A stretch of DNA of 64,000 nucleotides from Kluyvera sp047971185 (GCF_047971185.1 NZ_JBKDZH010000035.1:62001-126000); one strand, 5' to 3'. Shown: positions 1-8,687, counted from the stretch's first letter. Numbers and translations are program-made. The notes: generated by a model from the sequence alone, not told the origin.

Positions 1-28
1 TGAGTGCCGGGCGAATTAAGGAGTGATG

Positions 29-1033
29 ATGAGAAAATATGCGGTCTCTGCGGCGCTGGTTGCGCTCTCCATCAGCGCGACAAACGCGCTGGCCACCTGC
101 ACGCTGCAAAACGGCGGAAAAGCCGGCAGCGTGTCCGTCTCCTTTAGCGCTGAGACGTTCGATCCGGGCGTCAGCGCCGGCACCCAGAAACAGACGGTGG
201 CGATAAGTAACGGAACGATGGCATCGGCGATGGGTATTAACTCTTCGCTGCGTATCGCCACCTGCACCGCGGGGGAAAGCTTTATGATGACGGACAGTTC
301 CTATGCGCTGAAGGCCGGATATTCGCCGGGAAATACCGGTTATATTGAGACCGGTATTCCCAATCTCTATATGTATATTGTCTATACCCCCGGTACAGCG
401 ACGGGTATTAAATATCCGACAACCGCGGGTGGCGATTACACTCGTGCAGTAAGCACGATTAATAGCGGCTCCGGACGCTGGATGGATATTGGCAACGCCA
501 CCGTCTATTTGTATCAGGCGGGAAGAATTTCGCAGGGCGGCGTTGTACCGGCGGGAATATTAACCCGCTGGCGTACCTCCGATGGCGTGAATATGGTTGA
601 TATCATGCTTAACAGCTTTACCGTCAACGTCAAAAGCTGCCAGTTAATCAATAGCACGCCGTCAGTGTCCTTAGGGGAGGTGCACGTTTCGCATTTTAAT
701 GGTGTCGGCAGCAACGCAGGCAGCACGGGCTTCACGCTGGGGATGGACTGTGACTCCAGTATTAAGCCGACGATTACCTTTACCGGGGTATCGACGAGCA
801 CCGGCACCGTTTTGCCGCTCAACAACCCTGATGCCACCACCACCGCCAGAGGGGTTGGCCTGGAATTACTCTACGGGCAGAATAAAGTGACGCTGGGCGA
901 GGCGCTGTCGCTAGGCACCACCACCAGCGGCATCAACAACTACGCCTTTACGGCCCGCTACGTGCAAACAGAAAGCAGCATCCAGGCCGGGGAAGCGAAC
1001 GCTACGGCGAACTTTACGATTAACTATGAGTGA
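29..1033 (+). CDS. Fimbrial tip adhesin (FimH-like, two-domain)
   Basis: Probable minor subunit or tip adhesin of a chaperone-usher fimbria, exported to the periplasm and assembled at the pilus tip. The N-terminus is a Sec signal peptide ending near NALA. About 330 residues is the length of two-domain adhesins rather than of major pilins (about 180). The first half would be the receptor-binding domain. The second half (from about residue 195) looks like a pilin domain, with paired cysteines and the C-terminal beta-strand ending in FTINYE, where the penultimate tyrosine is the usual chaperone-recognition feature. TAAGGAG at 17-23 favours the third in-line start, ATG at 29, over GTG 23 and ATG 26. 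Only 28 bases lie upstream; short open frames ending at 19 or 26 could be the tail of an usher gene outside the window. The receptor cannot be inferred. Confidence 0.75.
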   Translation: MRKYAVSAALVALSISATNALATCTLQNGGKAGSVSVSFSAETFDPGVSAGTQKQTVAISNGTMASAMGINSSLRIATCTAGESFMMTDSSYALKAGYSPGNTGYIETGIPNLYMYIVYTPGTATGIKYPTTAGGDYTRAVSTINSGSGRWMDIGNATVYLYQAGRISQGGVVPAGILTRWRTSDGVNMVDIMLNSFTVNVKSCQLINSTPSVSLGEVHVSHFNGVGSNAGSTGFTLGMDCDSSIKPTITFTGVSTSTGTVLPLNNPDATTTARGVGLELLYGQNKVTLGEALSLGTTTSGINNYAFTARYVQTESSIQAGEANATANFTINYE

Positions 1034-1107
1034 TTATGCTGAGAAAAAATCATGGGTTAAGTACCGTTTTGAGCTTTTCTCATGACAATCTTTTGCCGTC
1101 TTTTTCG

Positions 1108-1599
1108 TTAGCCGATAATCATTGCGACCAGAATGAGCGTTAACATCACGTTCATGATAATCAGCGTGTACAGGATCCAGGAGGAAAGCGTCACGCCCGA
1201 CAGTATTCTTTGCTCAGATGATGAGGCGATGTCGCTCGCCGCTTCATGATTGAACAAATCGACCGGCAATACCGCAACGTTAGGGCAAAGCTGAAACCCT
1301 TTACGTGGAACGGTAATAATCAATTCTCGCTCAATGCCGGCTTTTTTCAGGCGATGGCGCAACTGATAAATATGTTGATGGATAGTATTATTACTCATCC
1401 ATTTTCCGCGCTCACCCCATATCTGGTTGCTGAGATAAGGATAACAACATATTTCTCCCTGCTTACTAATCAGTAATTTTAGACAGTGACTGGCGGGTTT
1501 GCTCAGCGCCACTTTACTGGAAAAACAAGGAGACGATGAAAGCTGGCCGCAAACGGGGTCAAAATAAATGTGATTATTGAGTAAGTATAATCCTTTCAT
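1108..1599 (-). CDS. Membrane-anchored winged-helix regulator (CadC/ToxR-like, short)
   Basis: A 163-residue protein with an OmpR/PhoB-type winged-helix domain at about residues 30-105; the run IHQHIYQLRHRLKKAGI is the recognition-helix region and ITVPRKGFQL the beta wing. A single hydrophobic segment at about 138-161 ends the protein, so it is a one-pass membrane regulator with the DNA-binding domain in the cytoplasm and almost no periplasmic sensor. It converges on the fimbrial adhesin with a 74-bp gap, so control of the neighbouring fimbria is the natural inference. Start ATG at 1599 has AAGG about 8 bases upstream. Target genes and signal are unknown. Confidence 0.6.
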   Translation of the reverse strand: MKGLYLLNNHIYFDPVCGQLSSSPCFSSKVALSKPASHCLKLLISKQGEICCYPYLSNQIWGERGKWMSNNTIHQHIYQLRHRLKKAGIERELIITVPRKGFQLCPNVAVLPVDLFNHEAASDIASSSEQRILSGVTLSSWILYTLIIMNVMLTLILVAMIIG

Positions 1600-1803
1600 A
1601 TTAATACCTTATAATTATTTTAAGTAGTAAGTTATGAAATTATATACAGTCAGAAAGTTTTAACTGGCCTATTTTAAAAAGTTTACGTTCCCTTATGTTT
1701 TATACAGAAGCCGGGAATAGGGCGGTTAATATAATTGGCACAGTGGGTAATGATTATTTGTGATGGCTAATGCGTGGTGCTGAACTTATATGTTTTAAAG
1801 ATG

Positions 1804-1837
1804 AAAACCCCTCACCCTGAAAAGGATGAGGGGCTGC
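1804..1837 (-). terminator. Rho-independent terminator of the FAD oxidoreductase gene
   Basis: Read on the minus strand, CCCCTCA and TGAGGGG pair around a 12-base loop and are followed by TTTTC. It lies about 35 bases after the stop codon at 1870. The rest of 1600-1869 is AT-rich non-coding DNA in front of the winged-helix regulator; no further gene is visible there. Confidence 0.7.
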
Positions 1838-1869
1838 CACGGCTATTTTTCACGCTTTAGCGTGGGCCG

Positions 1870-4128
1870 TTACTTCACGTTCAGCGAATAGACAGCAGGC
1901 ACCGCCCCCGCCGATTTCACCAGCTCAAGGGTGATTTTTGACACCGTACGCGGTGCTTCCAGCGTGTGCTGGCACACCGAGTGACGGTTGTCGCTCACTT
2001 CGGCAATCAGCGTATCGTCGGCCCACAGGCGGTAGTGGGTGGTGCAGTGCGGCGTGACCGATTCCGCGTGGCCCATCTGCACGGTTTCCATTGCGTTATC
2101 AAAGTCGTTGTCCAGCAGCAGCGTCAGCGACTTGATGGTCTGCGGCGCTTCCCACTGCCAGGTCAGGCGCGGCGCAGCGTCATCCAGCGCGGGCGCCCAG
2201 CCGTTAATCTGCTGTTCCGGGCGCAGGCGGCCGTTCAGTAAATTCTGCACGTCATAGCAGCGCAGCGGCGTGGCGAACTGAATCGCTGGCATAATCTGGT
2301 GCGGGCGGCGGCGCGGCACCCAGAAATCAAACGCTTCCACGCCGTAATCACCGTCGACCACCTGGCGCGGGTGCTTGGCCACGCGGGCGTTCTGGCTATT
2401 AAACACCGTCATGATCCCCGGTAAGGCGATATCGCTCAGCGCCATCTCCACCTCGCTGTTGCGCTCGAAGGCGATAAACAGATAGCGGTCGGCATCGCTC
2501 TGCCAGCCAAATTCCACAAGATATTCCCCGGCTTCCTGCACTGTTAACGTCCGCTCGTCGAGCAGCGTGTCGGCGCAGTAGTTGGCGGCTTTCTGGCTGC
2601 TTAACAGGCTGATGTGCACCGGCTGTGCGCTGGCGGCGCGCAGGGTAAAGCGCAGGGCGGGCAGCGATTCGCCCGCTTTCACCGGCAGCAGCAGCGCCAT
2701 GCGATCGTCCAGCGCCATCCAGCGGCCGCTGGCGGGGAGGGCGGTCAGCGCCAGTTCGCTGCTGGCGGTGACCCGCGCGCCGCGCGCCGGGTCGCGCAGC
2801 TGCTGGCGTGGAATGTAGCAGCCGGTTTGCTGGAGATGCTGCTGCAGCTTGTCGATGTGTTTGGCCTCCGCCAGCTGCGGCGCGCTGAGCTGATGCTGCT
2901 GGCACAGGGCGGCCGCGCGGCCCACTACTTCACCCAGCAGGCCGCAGGTGCACATCACGCGGGCGCTGCCGAAGGCGACGTGCGAGGCGGAAATCAGACG
3001 CCCGGTCAGGAACAGGTTGTCCAGCGAGCGGCTGTAGAGGCTGCGATATGGAATGGTGTAGGTGCCTTTGCTGTGGAACTGACGGCAGCCGTCGTGCTGG
3101 CTGTAGACGCCGTCCGCCGGATGCAGGTCGATAGACCAGCCGCCGTAGCCCACTGCGTCGTAGTGGTCGCGCTGCTCGATGATATCCTGCTGGCACAGCA
3201 GATGGTCGCCGATAAAGCGGCGGCTCTCGCGCTTGCCGGGAATGGAGCCGACCCACTCGATGGTCAGGTTCTCGGCCTCCGGGAATTCGCCGGAGTTTTT
3301 AATGTAGTTCCACACCCCCCAGACGATTTTCCACAGCTCCCATTTGATCTGCTCGCTGTCGTGGATGGTGTCGAGGCGGCCGCCCCATTCCAGCCACCAC
3401 AGATCGCAGCCGTTGAGCGTCGAGGTCAGGCGCTTGTAGCGCGGGATAGCTTCAATATCCTGCAACGCAAAAGAGGGCGGCACAAACTTCACCGGCCCGT
3501 CGCTTTTGCGGGTATAGAAATAGATCGAGTGGCCGAGCTTGTGGCCGAAGTTATCGCCGGGGGCCATTTTTTCGCCCAGCTCTTCCGCGTCTTCCGCGCC
3601 GACGCGGTACTCTGCGCCCGCCAGATGGCCCAGCACGCCGTCGCCGGTAGCGTCGCAGAACTGCGTGGCCTGAATGTGATAGAAGGTTTCATTGACGGCG
3701 TTAAAGCCGGTGGCTTCGGTAATGCGCTGACCTTCACGCTCAACGGCGTAAATAGCGGTGTTCAGCAGCAGGGTGAGGTTCTTTTCGCGCTGCGCTAAAT
3801 CCAGCAGCAGCAGGTCGAACATCATCGGGTTGCCTTCTTTATTGCGCCACAGGTTCTCTTCGAGAATCTCGCCCATAATGCCGCCTTCGCGCGACCAGCG
3901 GTTATTGTTACCCATGTGCGACGTTGCGCCGTTGGCCCACAGGCGCACTTCGCTGGAGGCATTGCCGCCGAGCACCGGGCGGTCCTGCACCAGCACCACC
4001 TGCAAACCGTCGCGGGCGGCGGCGAGCGCGGCGCAAAGACCCGCCAGGCCGCCGCCGGCGACTAATAGATCGGTACGCAGAGTCTGGTGGGGAAAATCAC
4101 GTTCATGGGTTTGCTGGAAAATTTGCAT
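1870..4128 (-). CDS. FAD-dependent oxidoreductase, 752 aa, substrate unknown
   Basis: A large soluble flavoprotein of the FAD_oxidored type. The dinucleotide-binding motif GGGLAG is at residues 25-30 and a conserved GRLISAS/FGSARVMCTCG segment, typical of the FAD domain's second half, is near residues 385-410. The C-terminal third (about 450-752) looks like beta-sandwich material of the carbohydrate-binding sort and ends with ITLELVKSAGAVPAVYSL. There is no signal peptide. It is transcribed divergently from the IclR regulator across 62 bp, so it is probably that regulator's target. With the flanking MFS permease and the sialic-acid genes it suggests oxidation of a sugar acid or amino-sugar derivative, but the family gives no substrate. 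AGGA lies 10 bases before ATG 4128. Confidence 0.7.
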   Translation of the reverse strand: MQIFQQTHERDFPHQTLRTDLLVAGGGLAGLCAALAAARDGLQVVLVQDRPVLGGNASSEVRLWANGATSHMGNNNRWSREGGIMGEILEENLWRNKEGNPMMFDLLLLDLAQREKNLTLLLNTAIYAVEREGQRITEATGFNAVNETFYHIQATQFCDATGDGVLGHLAGAEYRVGAEDAEELGEKMAPGDNFGHKLGHSIYFYTRKSDGPVKFVPPSFALQDIEAIPRYKRLTSTLNGCDLWWLEWGGRLDTIHDSEQIKWELWKIVWGVWNYIKNSGEFPEAENLTIEWVGSIPGKRESRRFIGDHLLCQQDIIEQRDHYDAVGYGGWSIDLHPADGVYSQHDGCRQFHSKGTYTIPYRSLYSRSLDNLFLTGRLISASHVAFGSARVMCTCGLLGEVVGRAAALCQQHQLSAPQLAEAKHIDKLQQHLQQTGCYIPRQQLRDPARGARVTASSELALTALPASGRWMALDDRMALLLPVKAGESLPALRFTLRAASAQPVHISLLSSQKAANYCADTLLDERTLTVQEAGEYLVEFGWQSDADRYLFIAFERNSEVEMALSDIALPGIMTVFNSQNARVAKHPRQVVDGDYGVEAFDFWVPRRRPHQIMPAIQFATPLRCYDVQNLLNGRLRPEQQINGWAPALDDAAPRLTWQWEAPQTIKSLTLLLDNDFDNAMETVQMGHAESVTPHCTTHYRLWADDTLIAEVSDNRHSVCQHTLEAPRTVSKITLELVKSAGAVPAVYSLNVK

Positions 4129-4190
4129 AAATTGTAATTCCTGCCTTTCTGGCGATAAAATAACAGTCTTTAAAAAAATGGGGTCCTGCT

Positions 4191-4883
4191 ATGTCGTCTC
4201 AGCCTAATCAAAGCCTTATCGACGGTATTCGCTGCCTGCAATATCTGGTCTCCAGCGATCGGGCTATCGGTTGTCGCGAACTGGCGCGCCTGATGGGCAT
4301 TAACCCCACCCGCGTCAACCGCCTGCTAATGACCATGGCGGCCATCGGCCTGACCACCCAGGACGAACAGCGCCGCTACCTGCCTGGGCCCGGTATTCAC
4401 GCGCTAGCCGCGCAGGCGATCCGCGGTTCAACGCTGTTCTCAAAAGCCCTCCCGTTGCTGGAAACCTACGCCCCGAAAGATATCGTGGTGGCGATGGGCG
4501 TCCTGTGGGAGGACCAGGTGATCTACATCTTCCACTCCCGCCCCGGCAGCCATATCAGCCAGGCGCTGGCGGGTTTCCACATGATGCCGGCCTGTCAGTC
4601 GGTCATCGGTATTGCGCTGCTCGCCGCCGAAGAGGACGAGGTGCTGGCCCAACGTTTCAGCGCGGAAGAGGTTGCGCGCATTGCGCCGTACCTTCAGCAG
4701 CAGCGTCAGCTGGGCCACGTGGTCTGGCCGCATGAGGACGGTGAACTTTCCCTCGCTCAGCCGATTCAGTTCGGCTCGCACAAGGCCGCGCTGGCTTTTG
4801 CCGGGATGTATGACCCCACCCCGGAACAGACCGCCGCGCGGCTGGCTGAGCTGATTACGCTTTGCGACCGACTGACGGCGTAG
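4191..4883 (+). CDS. IclR-family transcriptional regulator
   Basis: 230 residues in the usual IclR layout: an N-terminal winged helix (about 5-65, with CRELARLMGINPTRVNRLL as the helix-turn-helix) and a C-terminal effector-binding domain (about 80-225). IclR proteins commonly bind small carboxylates or aromatic acids and control divergent catabolic genes. The 62-bp gap to the FAD oxidoreductase fits an autoregulated divergent operator. The 3' end overlaps the convergent MFS gene by 29 bp. The Shine-Dalgarno is weak (GGGG 7-8 bases before ATG 4191). Confidence 0.8.
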   Translation: MSSQPNQSLIDGIRCLQYLVSSDRAIGCRELARLMGINPTRVNRLLMTMAAIGLTTQDEQRRYLPGPGIHALAAQAIRGSTLFSKALPLLETYAPKDIVVAMGVLWEDQVIYIFHSRPGSHISQALAGFHMMPACQSVIGIALLAAEEDEVLAQRFSAEEVARIAPYLQQQRQLGHVVWPHEDGELSLAQPIQFGSHKAALAFAGMYDPTPEQTAARLAELITLCDRLTA

Positions 4884-6186
4884 CGTTGTCGCCGTCGAGG
4901 TCAATTTTGCCGACCACGAACAGATAAGAGCAGATCCCCAGACAGGCCAGCACGGCGATAAAACCGAGCGCCGGGGCGAAGTTGTGGCCGTCGATCAGCG
5001 CGCCGATGGCAATCGGCACCACGATGGAGGAGAGCGCGCCGGTAAAGTTGAACACGCCGCCCGCCAGGCCAATCAGATGGCGCGGCGCCAGCGCGGTCAC
5101 AAACACCCAGGTAATCGTTGCCAGGCCGTTGCCGAAGAAGGCGATCGACATAAACAGGATGATCAGCGTCGGGTCATCGGTGTAGTTGGCGCCAAGGATA
5201 AACAGCGTCAGCGCCATGCCGAGGATCACCGGCGCTTTACGGGCAAAGCTGGCAGACACACCGCGACGAATCAGGCGGTCCGACACAAAGCCCGCCAGCA
5301 GCACGCCAACGAAGGCGGCGAGGTATGGGACCGAGGCAACGTAGCCGGACTTAATAAAGTCCATATGGCGATACTGCACCAGATAGGTCGGGAACCAGGT
5401 CAGGAAGAACCAGAAGGTGGCCGAGATGGTGAACTGGCCGAAGTAGATGCCAATCAGCTTACGGCTTTTGAACATCAGCCCCAGATCCTGCCAGTTGAAC
5501 GGGCGCCTGGCGGCGCTCTCGCGGCTCTCCATCACCGCGCCGCCTTCACGCAGGTGATCCAGTTCGGCTTTAGATACTGATTTATGATCCAGCGGATCGC
5601 GATACACGCAGTACCACAGCACGCCCCAAATCATCCCCACCACGCCGGTAATTAAGAACAGCCCGCGCCAGCCGAAGAGATCCTGTACGTGGAACAGCAC
5701 CGGCGTCATCAGCGCCATGCCGACAAACTGGGCGGAAGAGTAAATACCGATCGCCGTGGCGCGCTCCTGTTCCGGGAACCAGCTGGAGATTACGCGGTTG
5801 TTCGACGGCATGACCGGCGCTTCAAATGCGCCGACGCCCAGGCGCAGGCCCACCAGCGCGCCAAAACTGCTGGCGATGGCGTGCAGCGCGGTAATTAGCG
5901 ACCAGATAAACAGCCCCACGCCGTACACCAGACGGGAACCGAGACGGTCAATCAGGAAGCCGCCGGGGATCTGCAGCGCGGCGTAGATCCAGCCGAATGC
6001 CGAGAAAATCAGCCCCATTTGTAGCGGGGTAAACTGCAGTTCGCCGGACATCTGCGTGGCGGCGACCGAGAGGTTAGTTCGGTCCATGTAGTTGATAATA
6101 ATATTAATAAACACCAGGCCTAGCACAAAGAAGCGTACCCGTCCGGTCGAGCGGGCGGTAGATCCTGTTATCGGTTGTTCTGACAT
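4855..6186 (-). CDS. MFS permease, anion:cation symporter (GudP/DgoT-like)
   Basis: A 443-residue, 12-helix transporter. The N-terminus has NYMDRTNLSVAA and a first loop GGFLIDRLGSR, both typical of the anion:cation symporter subfamily that imports hexarates, hexonates and related acids with protons. Context (FAD oxidoreductase, IclR regulator, sialic-acid genes upstream) suggests it imports an acidic sugar for this cluster. Its 3' end overlaps that of the IclR gene, so the two transcripts are antisense at their ends. A long 5' region with a 17-bp palindrome and a repeat element separates it from the lyase gene upstream, so it probably has its own promoter. Confidence 0.75.
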   Translation of the reverse strand: MSEQPITGSTARSTGRVRFFVLGLVFINIIINYMDRTNLSVAATQMSGELQFTPLQMGLIFSAFGWIYAALQIPGGFLIDRLGSRLVYGVGLFIWSLITALHAIASSFGALVGLRLGVGAFEAPVMPSNNRVISSWFPEQERATAIGIYSSAQFVGMALMTPVLFHVQDLFGWRGLFLITGVVGMIWGVLWYCVYRDPLDHKSVSKAELDHLREGGAVMESRESAARRPFNWQDLGLMFKSRKLIGIYFGQFTISATFWFFLTWFPTYLVQYRHMDFIKSGYVASVPYLAAFVGVLLAGFVSDRLIRRGVSASFARKAPVILGMALTLFILGANYTDDPTLIILFMSIAFFGNGLATITWVFVTALAPRHLIGLAGGVFNFTGALSSIVVPIAIGALIDGHNFAPALGFIAVLACLGICSYLFVVGKIDLDGDNATPSVGRKA

Positions 6187-6248
6187 AGAGGTGTTCTCAT
6201 CATTTTAAGGTTTTAAAAGGTACGAGGCGTCATATCATTGTTGTTAGT

Positions 6249-6265
6249 GTTTCTTTTATAGAAAC
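6249..6265. promoter_or_regulatory. Palindrome upstream of the MFS permease, possible operator
   Basis: GTTTCT and AGAAAC half-sites separated by five bases (TTTAT), 63 bp upstream of the permease start at 6186. Dyads of this size suit an IclR-type dimer, but no matching copy is seen in the divergent oxidoreductase/iclR promoter, so the cognate protein is unknown. Confidence 0.35.
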
Positions 6266-6360
6266 AGTTGATGAGATGCAAAGTGGGATGTAAAGAAGTG
6301 TGATCTCCCTTGGATTTGTGCAGAAATAAAACCGGTTTCTGGTGTTGGGACGGAGTACGC

Positions 6361-6534
6361 CCCCTCACCCTAACCCTCTCCCCAAAGGGGCGAGGGGACT
6401 GTACGGTGCGGTGGGTGGGATTAATGCAGGTTTTTGCCCTCTCCTGAAAGGGGAGGGGGACTGTACGGTAGAGTTGGTGGGCTTAATGCAGGGTTTTCTC
6501 CCTCTCCCTTTCAGGGAGAGGGCCGGGGTGAGGG
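6361..6534. repeat. Palindromic (MITE-like) element with internal 62-bp duplication
   Basis: The ends are inverted copies: CCCCTCACCCTAACCCTCTC at the left and GGGAGAGGGCCGGGGTGAGG at the right. Between them a unit containing ACTGTACGGT and TAATGCAGG occurs twice with a period of 62 bp (ACTGTACGGT at 6398 and 6460; TAATGCAGG at 6422 and 6484). Elements with the same end sequences recur at 45765-45880 and, in reduced form, at 48860-48894. No open reading frame lies inside. It occupies most of the 389-bp gap between the lyase and the permease. Confidence 0.7.
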
Positions 6535-6575
6535 TTCAGCGCGCACGGCCTCCGCACTGGCGGAAGCCGTAACGG

Positions 6576-7466
6576 TTAAATAAACTCGGCCGCGCGGAAT
6601 TTCGCCAGCACATCCTGTTTCTGCTCCGCCGTCATGGGCCGCAGTGGACGGCGCGGGTCACCCACGTCAATGCCGTGCAGCTGCATGGCCAGCTTCCCGG
6701 CTGCCACGCCGCCGTACTGCACCAGTACGCGAATAATGGCGATCACTTTATCCATGCAGGCGGCAACATCGGCGTGATTGCCCTGATTAAAGCTGTCGAT
6801 CAGGCGATGATACAGCGGCGCTGCATAGTTATAGGTGCTGCCAACGGCGCCAATTGCCCCGCAGGCCAGCCCCGCCGGTAAAAATTCATCCACGCCGAAC
6901 GGAATATCAAACCGGCCGTTATTGACCCGCAGGCAGCGCTGGAACTCGTACATGTCGCTGGAGTTAAACTTCATGCCGGACAGGTTCGGAATTTTATCCG
7001 CCGCAGCAATCAGGAACTGTTCCATATCAAGGCTCAGCCCGGACATGCCCGAGTGATAGTAGTAGAAACCTTTCGATGGCGCGGCGGCGGCGTTAAGTCG
7101 GCAGTACTCCACCAAATCGTCGACGCTGGAAGGTTTGAAGAAACATGGGCCAATGACTGAGGTGGCGAAAATATCTAACGTCTCGGCGTGGCGGCTTAGC
7201 TCAAGCGAGTCGGCGATGCTCAGCGCTCCGGTGTGTAGCGTAATGCTGAGCTTACCGTGGCTAGCGGCGACCCAGCGCTCGGCCACCTTTTTACGCTCCG
7301 CGACGGAACAGTGGATACCCTCGCCGGTGGTGCCCAGCACGTACACGCCCTTCACGCCCTGGCCAATAAGATGCTCGGCAATCTGGTCAATGACCGGATA
7401 GTTAATTTCACCATGGGCGTCGAAAGGGGTATGCGGTGCGGCGATAAGACCTGTTAGCTTTTCCAT
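6576..7466 (-). CDS. N-acetylneuraminate lyase, vertebrate-type subfamily
   Basis: A 296-residue member of the DapA/NanA class I aldolase family, expected to split sialic acid into N-acetylmannosamine and pyruvate in the cytosol. Visible family features are the pyruvate-binding GTTGEG (residues 45-50), the catalytic tyrosine in FYYYHSGMSG (about Tyr135-137) and the Schiff-base lysine in GMKF (Lys166). The segments GVDEFLPAGLACGAIGAVG, STYNYAAP and SVAERKKVAERWV resemble vertebrate NPL, as I recall it, more than E. coli NanA. The sialic acid role rests on this and on nanT, nanE, nanK and nanQ next door. Another 2-keto-3-deoxy acid aldolase activity is possible. The minus-strand promoter region holds one copy of the shared 34-bp motif. 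Confidence 0.75.
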   Translation of the reverse strand: MEKLTGLIAAPHTPFDAHGEINYPVIDQIAEHLIGQGVKGVYVLGTTGEGIHCSVAERKKVAERWVAASHGKLSITLHTGALSIADSLELSRHAETLDIFATSVIGPCFFKPSSVDDLVEYCRLNAAAAPSKGFYYYHSGMSGLSLDMEQFLIAAADKIPNLSGMKFNSSDMYEFQRCLRVNNGRFDIPFGVDEFLPAGLACGAIGAVGSTYNYAAPLYHRLIDSFNQGNHADVAACMDKVIAIIRVLVQYGGVAAGKLAMQLHGIDVGDPRRPLRPMTAEQKQDVLAKFRAAEFI

Positions 7467-7479
7467 GTAAACCTCAGTT

Positions 7480-7513
7480 GGTGTTTTGCTTCTTAAATAA
7501 AAGTTAAATGAAG
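7480..7513. promoter_or_regulatory. Candidate RpiR operator, copy 1 (lyase promoter)
   Basis: This 34-bp stretch begins GGTGTTTTGCTTCTT and ends TTAAATGAAG. It matches 8688-8721 over the first 15 bases exactly and over TTAAATG at the same spacing. TGCTTC (7487-7492) and GAAGCA (7510-7515) form an inverted repeat. It lies 14-47 bp upstream of the lyase start, a position suited to repression. Assignment to the adjacent RpiR protein is inference. Confidence 0.5.
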
Positions 7514-7588
7514 CATGACTCCAATTTGAGGTTAAAGGATACCCACCATGAAAAGCGAGAGTATCAGAGTGTGATCGATAGCACTAAA

Positions 7589-8476
7589 TCAGGTCTGACG
7601 AGGAACCGCCAGCGCATCCATAGTGCGCAGTTTATTGGCTTTCGCCCGCTCCGGATCTTTTTGCACCAGCAGGGTGTAGATCAGATCCAGCACGAACAGC
7701 TGCGCCGTTTTGGTACCAATGGAGTCGCCCTGAAGCCGCCCCTGTCGATTGCCGTTAATCAGCGTGAAATCAGCCACTTTGCTAAGCGGCGAGCCGAGGT
7801 TGTGGGTTAACGCGACCGTCGTCGCGCCCGCTTCTTTCGCCAGATGCAGCGCGTGCGTGGTTTCCGGCGAATGGCCCGAGTGGCTGATGCCGACGGCGAC
7901 ATCACCCGGCTTGAGCAGAGAAGCCTGCATGTACATGAAGTGGTTGTTGGTCAGCGCATCCACGCGCATGCCGATACGCATCAGCTTGTGCTTCATGTCT
8001 TCAGCGGTGACGCCGGACGCGCCGACGCCAAAAATATAGGCGCTGTTGCAGGCGTGCAGCGCATCGACTACCTGTTCAACCTGTTGCATATCCAGCAGGT
8101 TAAGCGTTTCGGAAAGCACGTTGGCGATGACCCCCTGGAGCTTCAGGCCGATGGTGTGGGCATCATCGTTTTCCACCACCTCGGCGTCCAGCAGCGTACT
8201 GCTGTCATCGCTATCGACCATCGCCAGCTCAATAGCCAGCTCCATTTTAAAATTCTGAAAGCCCTTATAGCCAAGCAGGCGGCAGAAGCGGATCACCGAG
8301 GCTTCACCGGCGTTGATCTCCTGTGACAGATCGGCGATGGAAAGCTGCGTCACCTTATGCGGGGAAGTCATGATGTAGTGGGCAATACGCTGCCCGACGC
8401 GGGTCAGACTGCTCTGCATTGCCCCCAGAGTATCAAGTATTTTTCCGGCTTTGACCGGTGAGTTCGGACTCTCCAT
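7589..8476 (-). CDS. RpiR/MurR-family regulator of the sialic acid cluster
   Basis: 295 residues with an N-terminal helix-turn-helix domain (about 1-77; ASVIRFCRLLGYKGFQNFK is characteristic of RpiR proteins) and a C-terminal SIS sugar-phosphate-binding domain (about 115-260; GVGASG and SHSGHSPET are the phosphosugar-binding turns). RpiR repressors usually sense a phosphosugar, here plausibly ManNAc-6-P or GlcNAc-6-P. ATG 8476 with AGGA upstream gives a normal-length protein; the frame stays open further upstream but that part has no family similarity. It occupies the control position that GntR-type NanR fills in E. coli, divergent from nanT. Confidence 0.8.
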   Translation of the reverse strand: MESPNSPVKAGKILDTLGAMQSSLTRVGQRIAHYIMTSPHKVTQLSIADLSQEINAGEASVIRFCRLLGYKGFQNFKMELAIELAMVDSDDSSTLLDAEVVENDDAHTIGLKLQGVIANVLSETLNLLDMQQVEQVVDALHACNSAYIFGVGASGVTAEDMKHKLMRIGMRVDALTNNHFMYMQASLLKPGDVAVGISHSGHSPETTHALHLAKEAGATTVALTHNLGSPLSKVADFTLINGNRQGRLQGDSIGTKTAQLFVLDLIYTLLVQKDPERAKANKLRTMDALAVPRQT

Positions 8477-8687
8477 TGCTTCCTGCTCTTCACGCTGACT
8501 GTGGGGAGTAATGATGGGGCAGCGTCTGCGGCCAGGCAAGAAAATCGGTGTAAAAACCGTGTAATAGCTGCCATTTTGCGCGCGGCAGCGCTGCTGATGG
8601 CCATCTGCTGTGACGCAGATCGATTTTTTTACCTCCCTGACGCTGACCGCTATGACACCGTTCACACATTTCACCACGTCCTCTTGT

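Noticed and set aside
1040..1082. TGAGAAAA...TTTTCTCA inverted repeat as a terminator of the adhesin gene
   Set aside because: AT-rich 8-bp stem with a 27-base loop and no T-tract at the right place; too weak.
2614..3798. Long open frame antisense to the FAD oxidoreductase gene
   Set aside because: Low-complexity Ala/Gln/Arg composition typical of a GC-rich shadow frame; the opposite strand encodes a recognisable protein.
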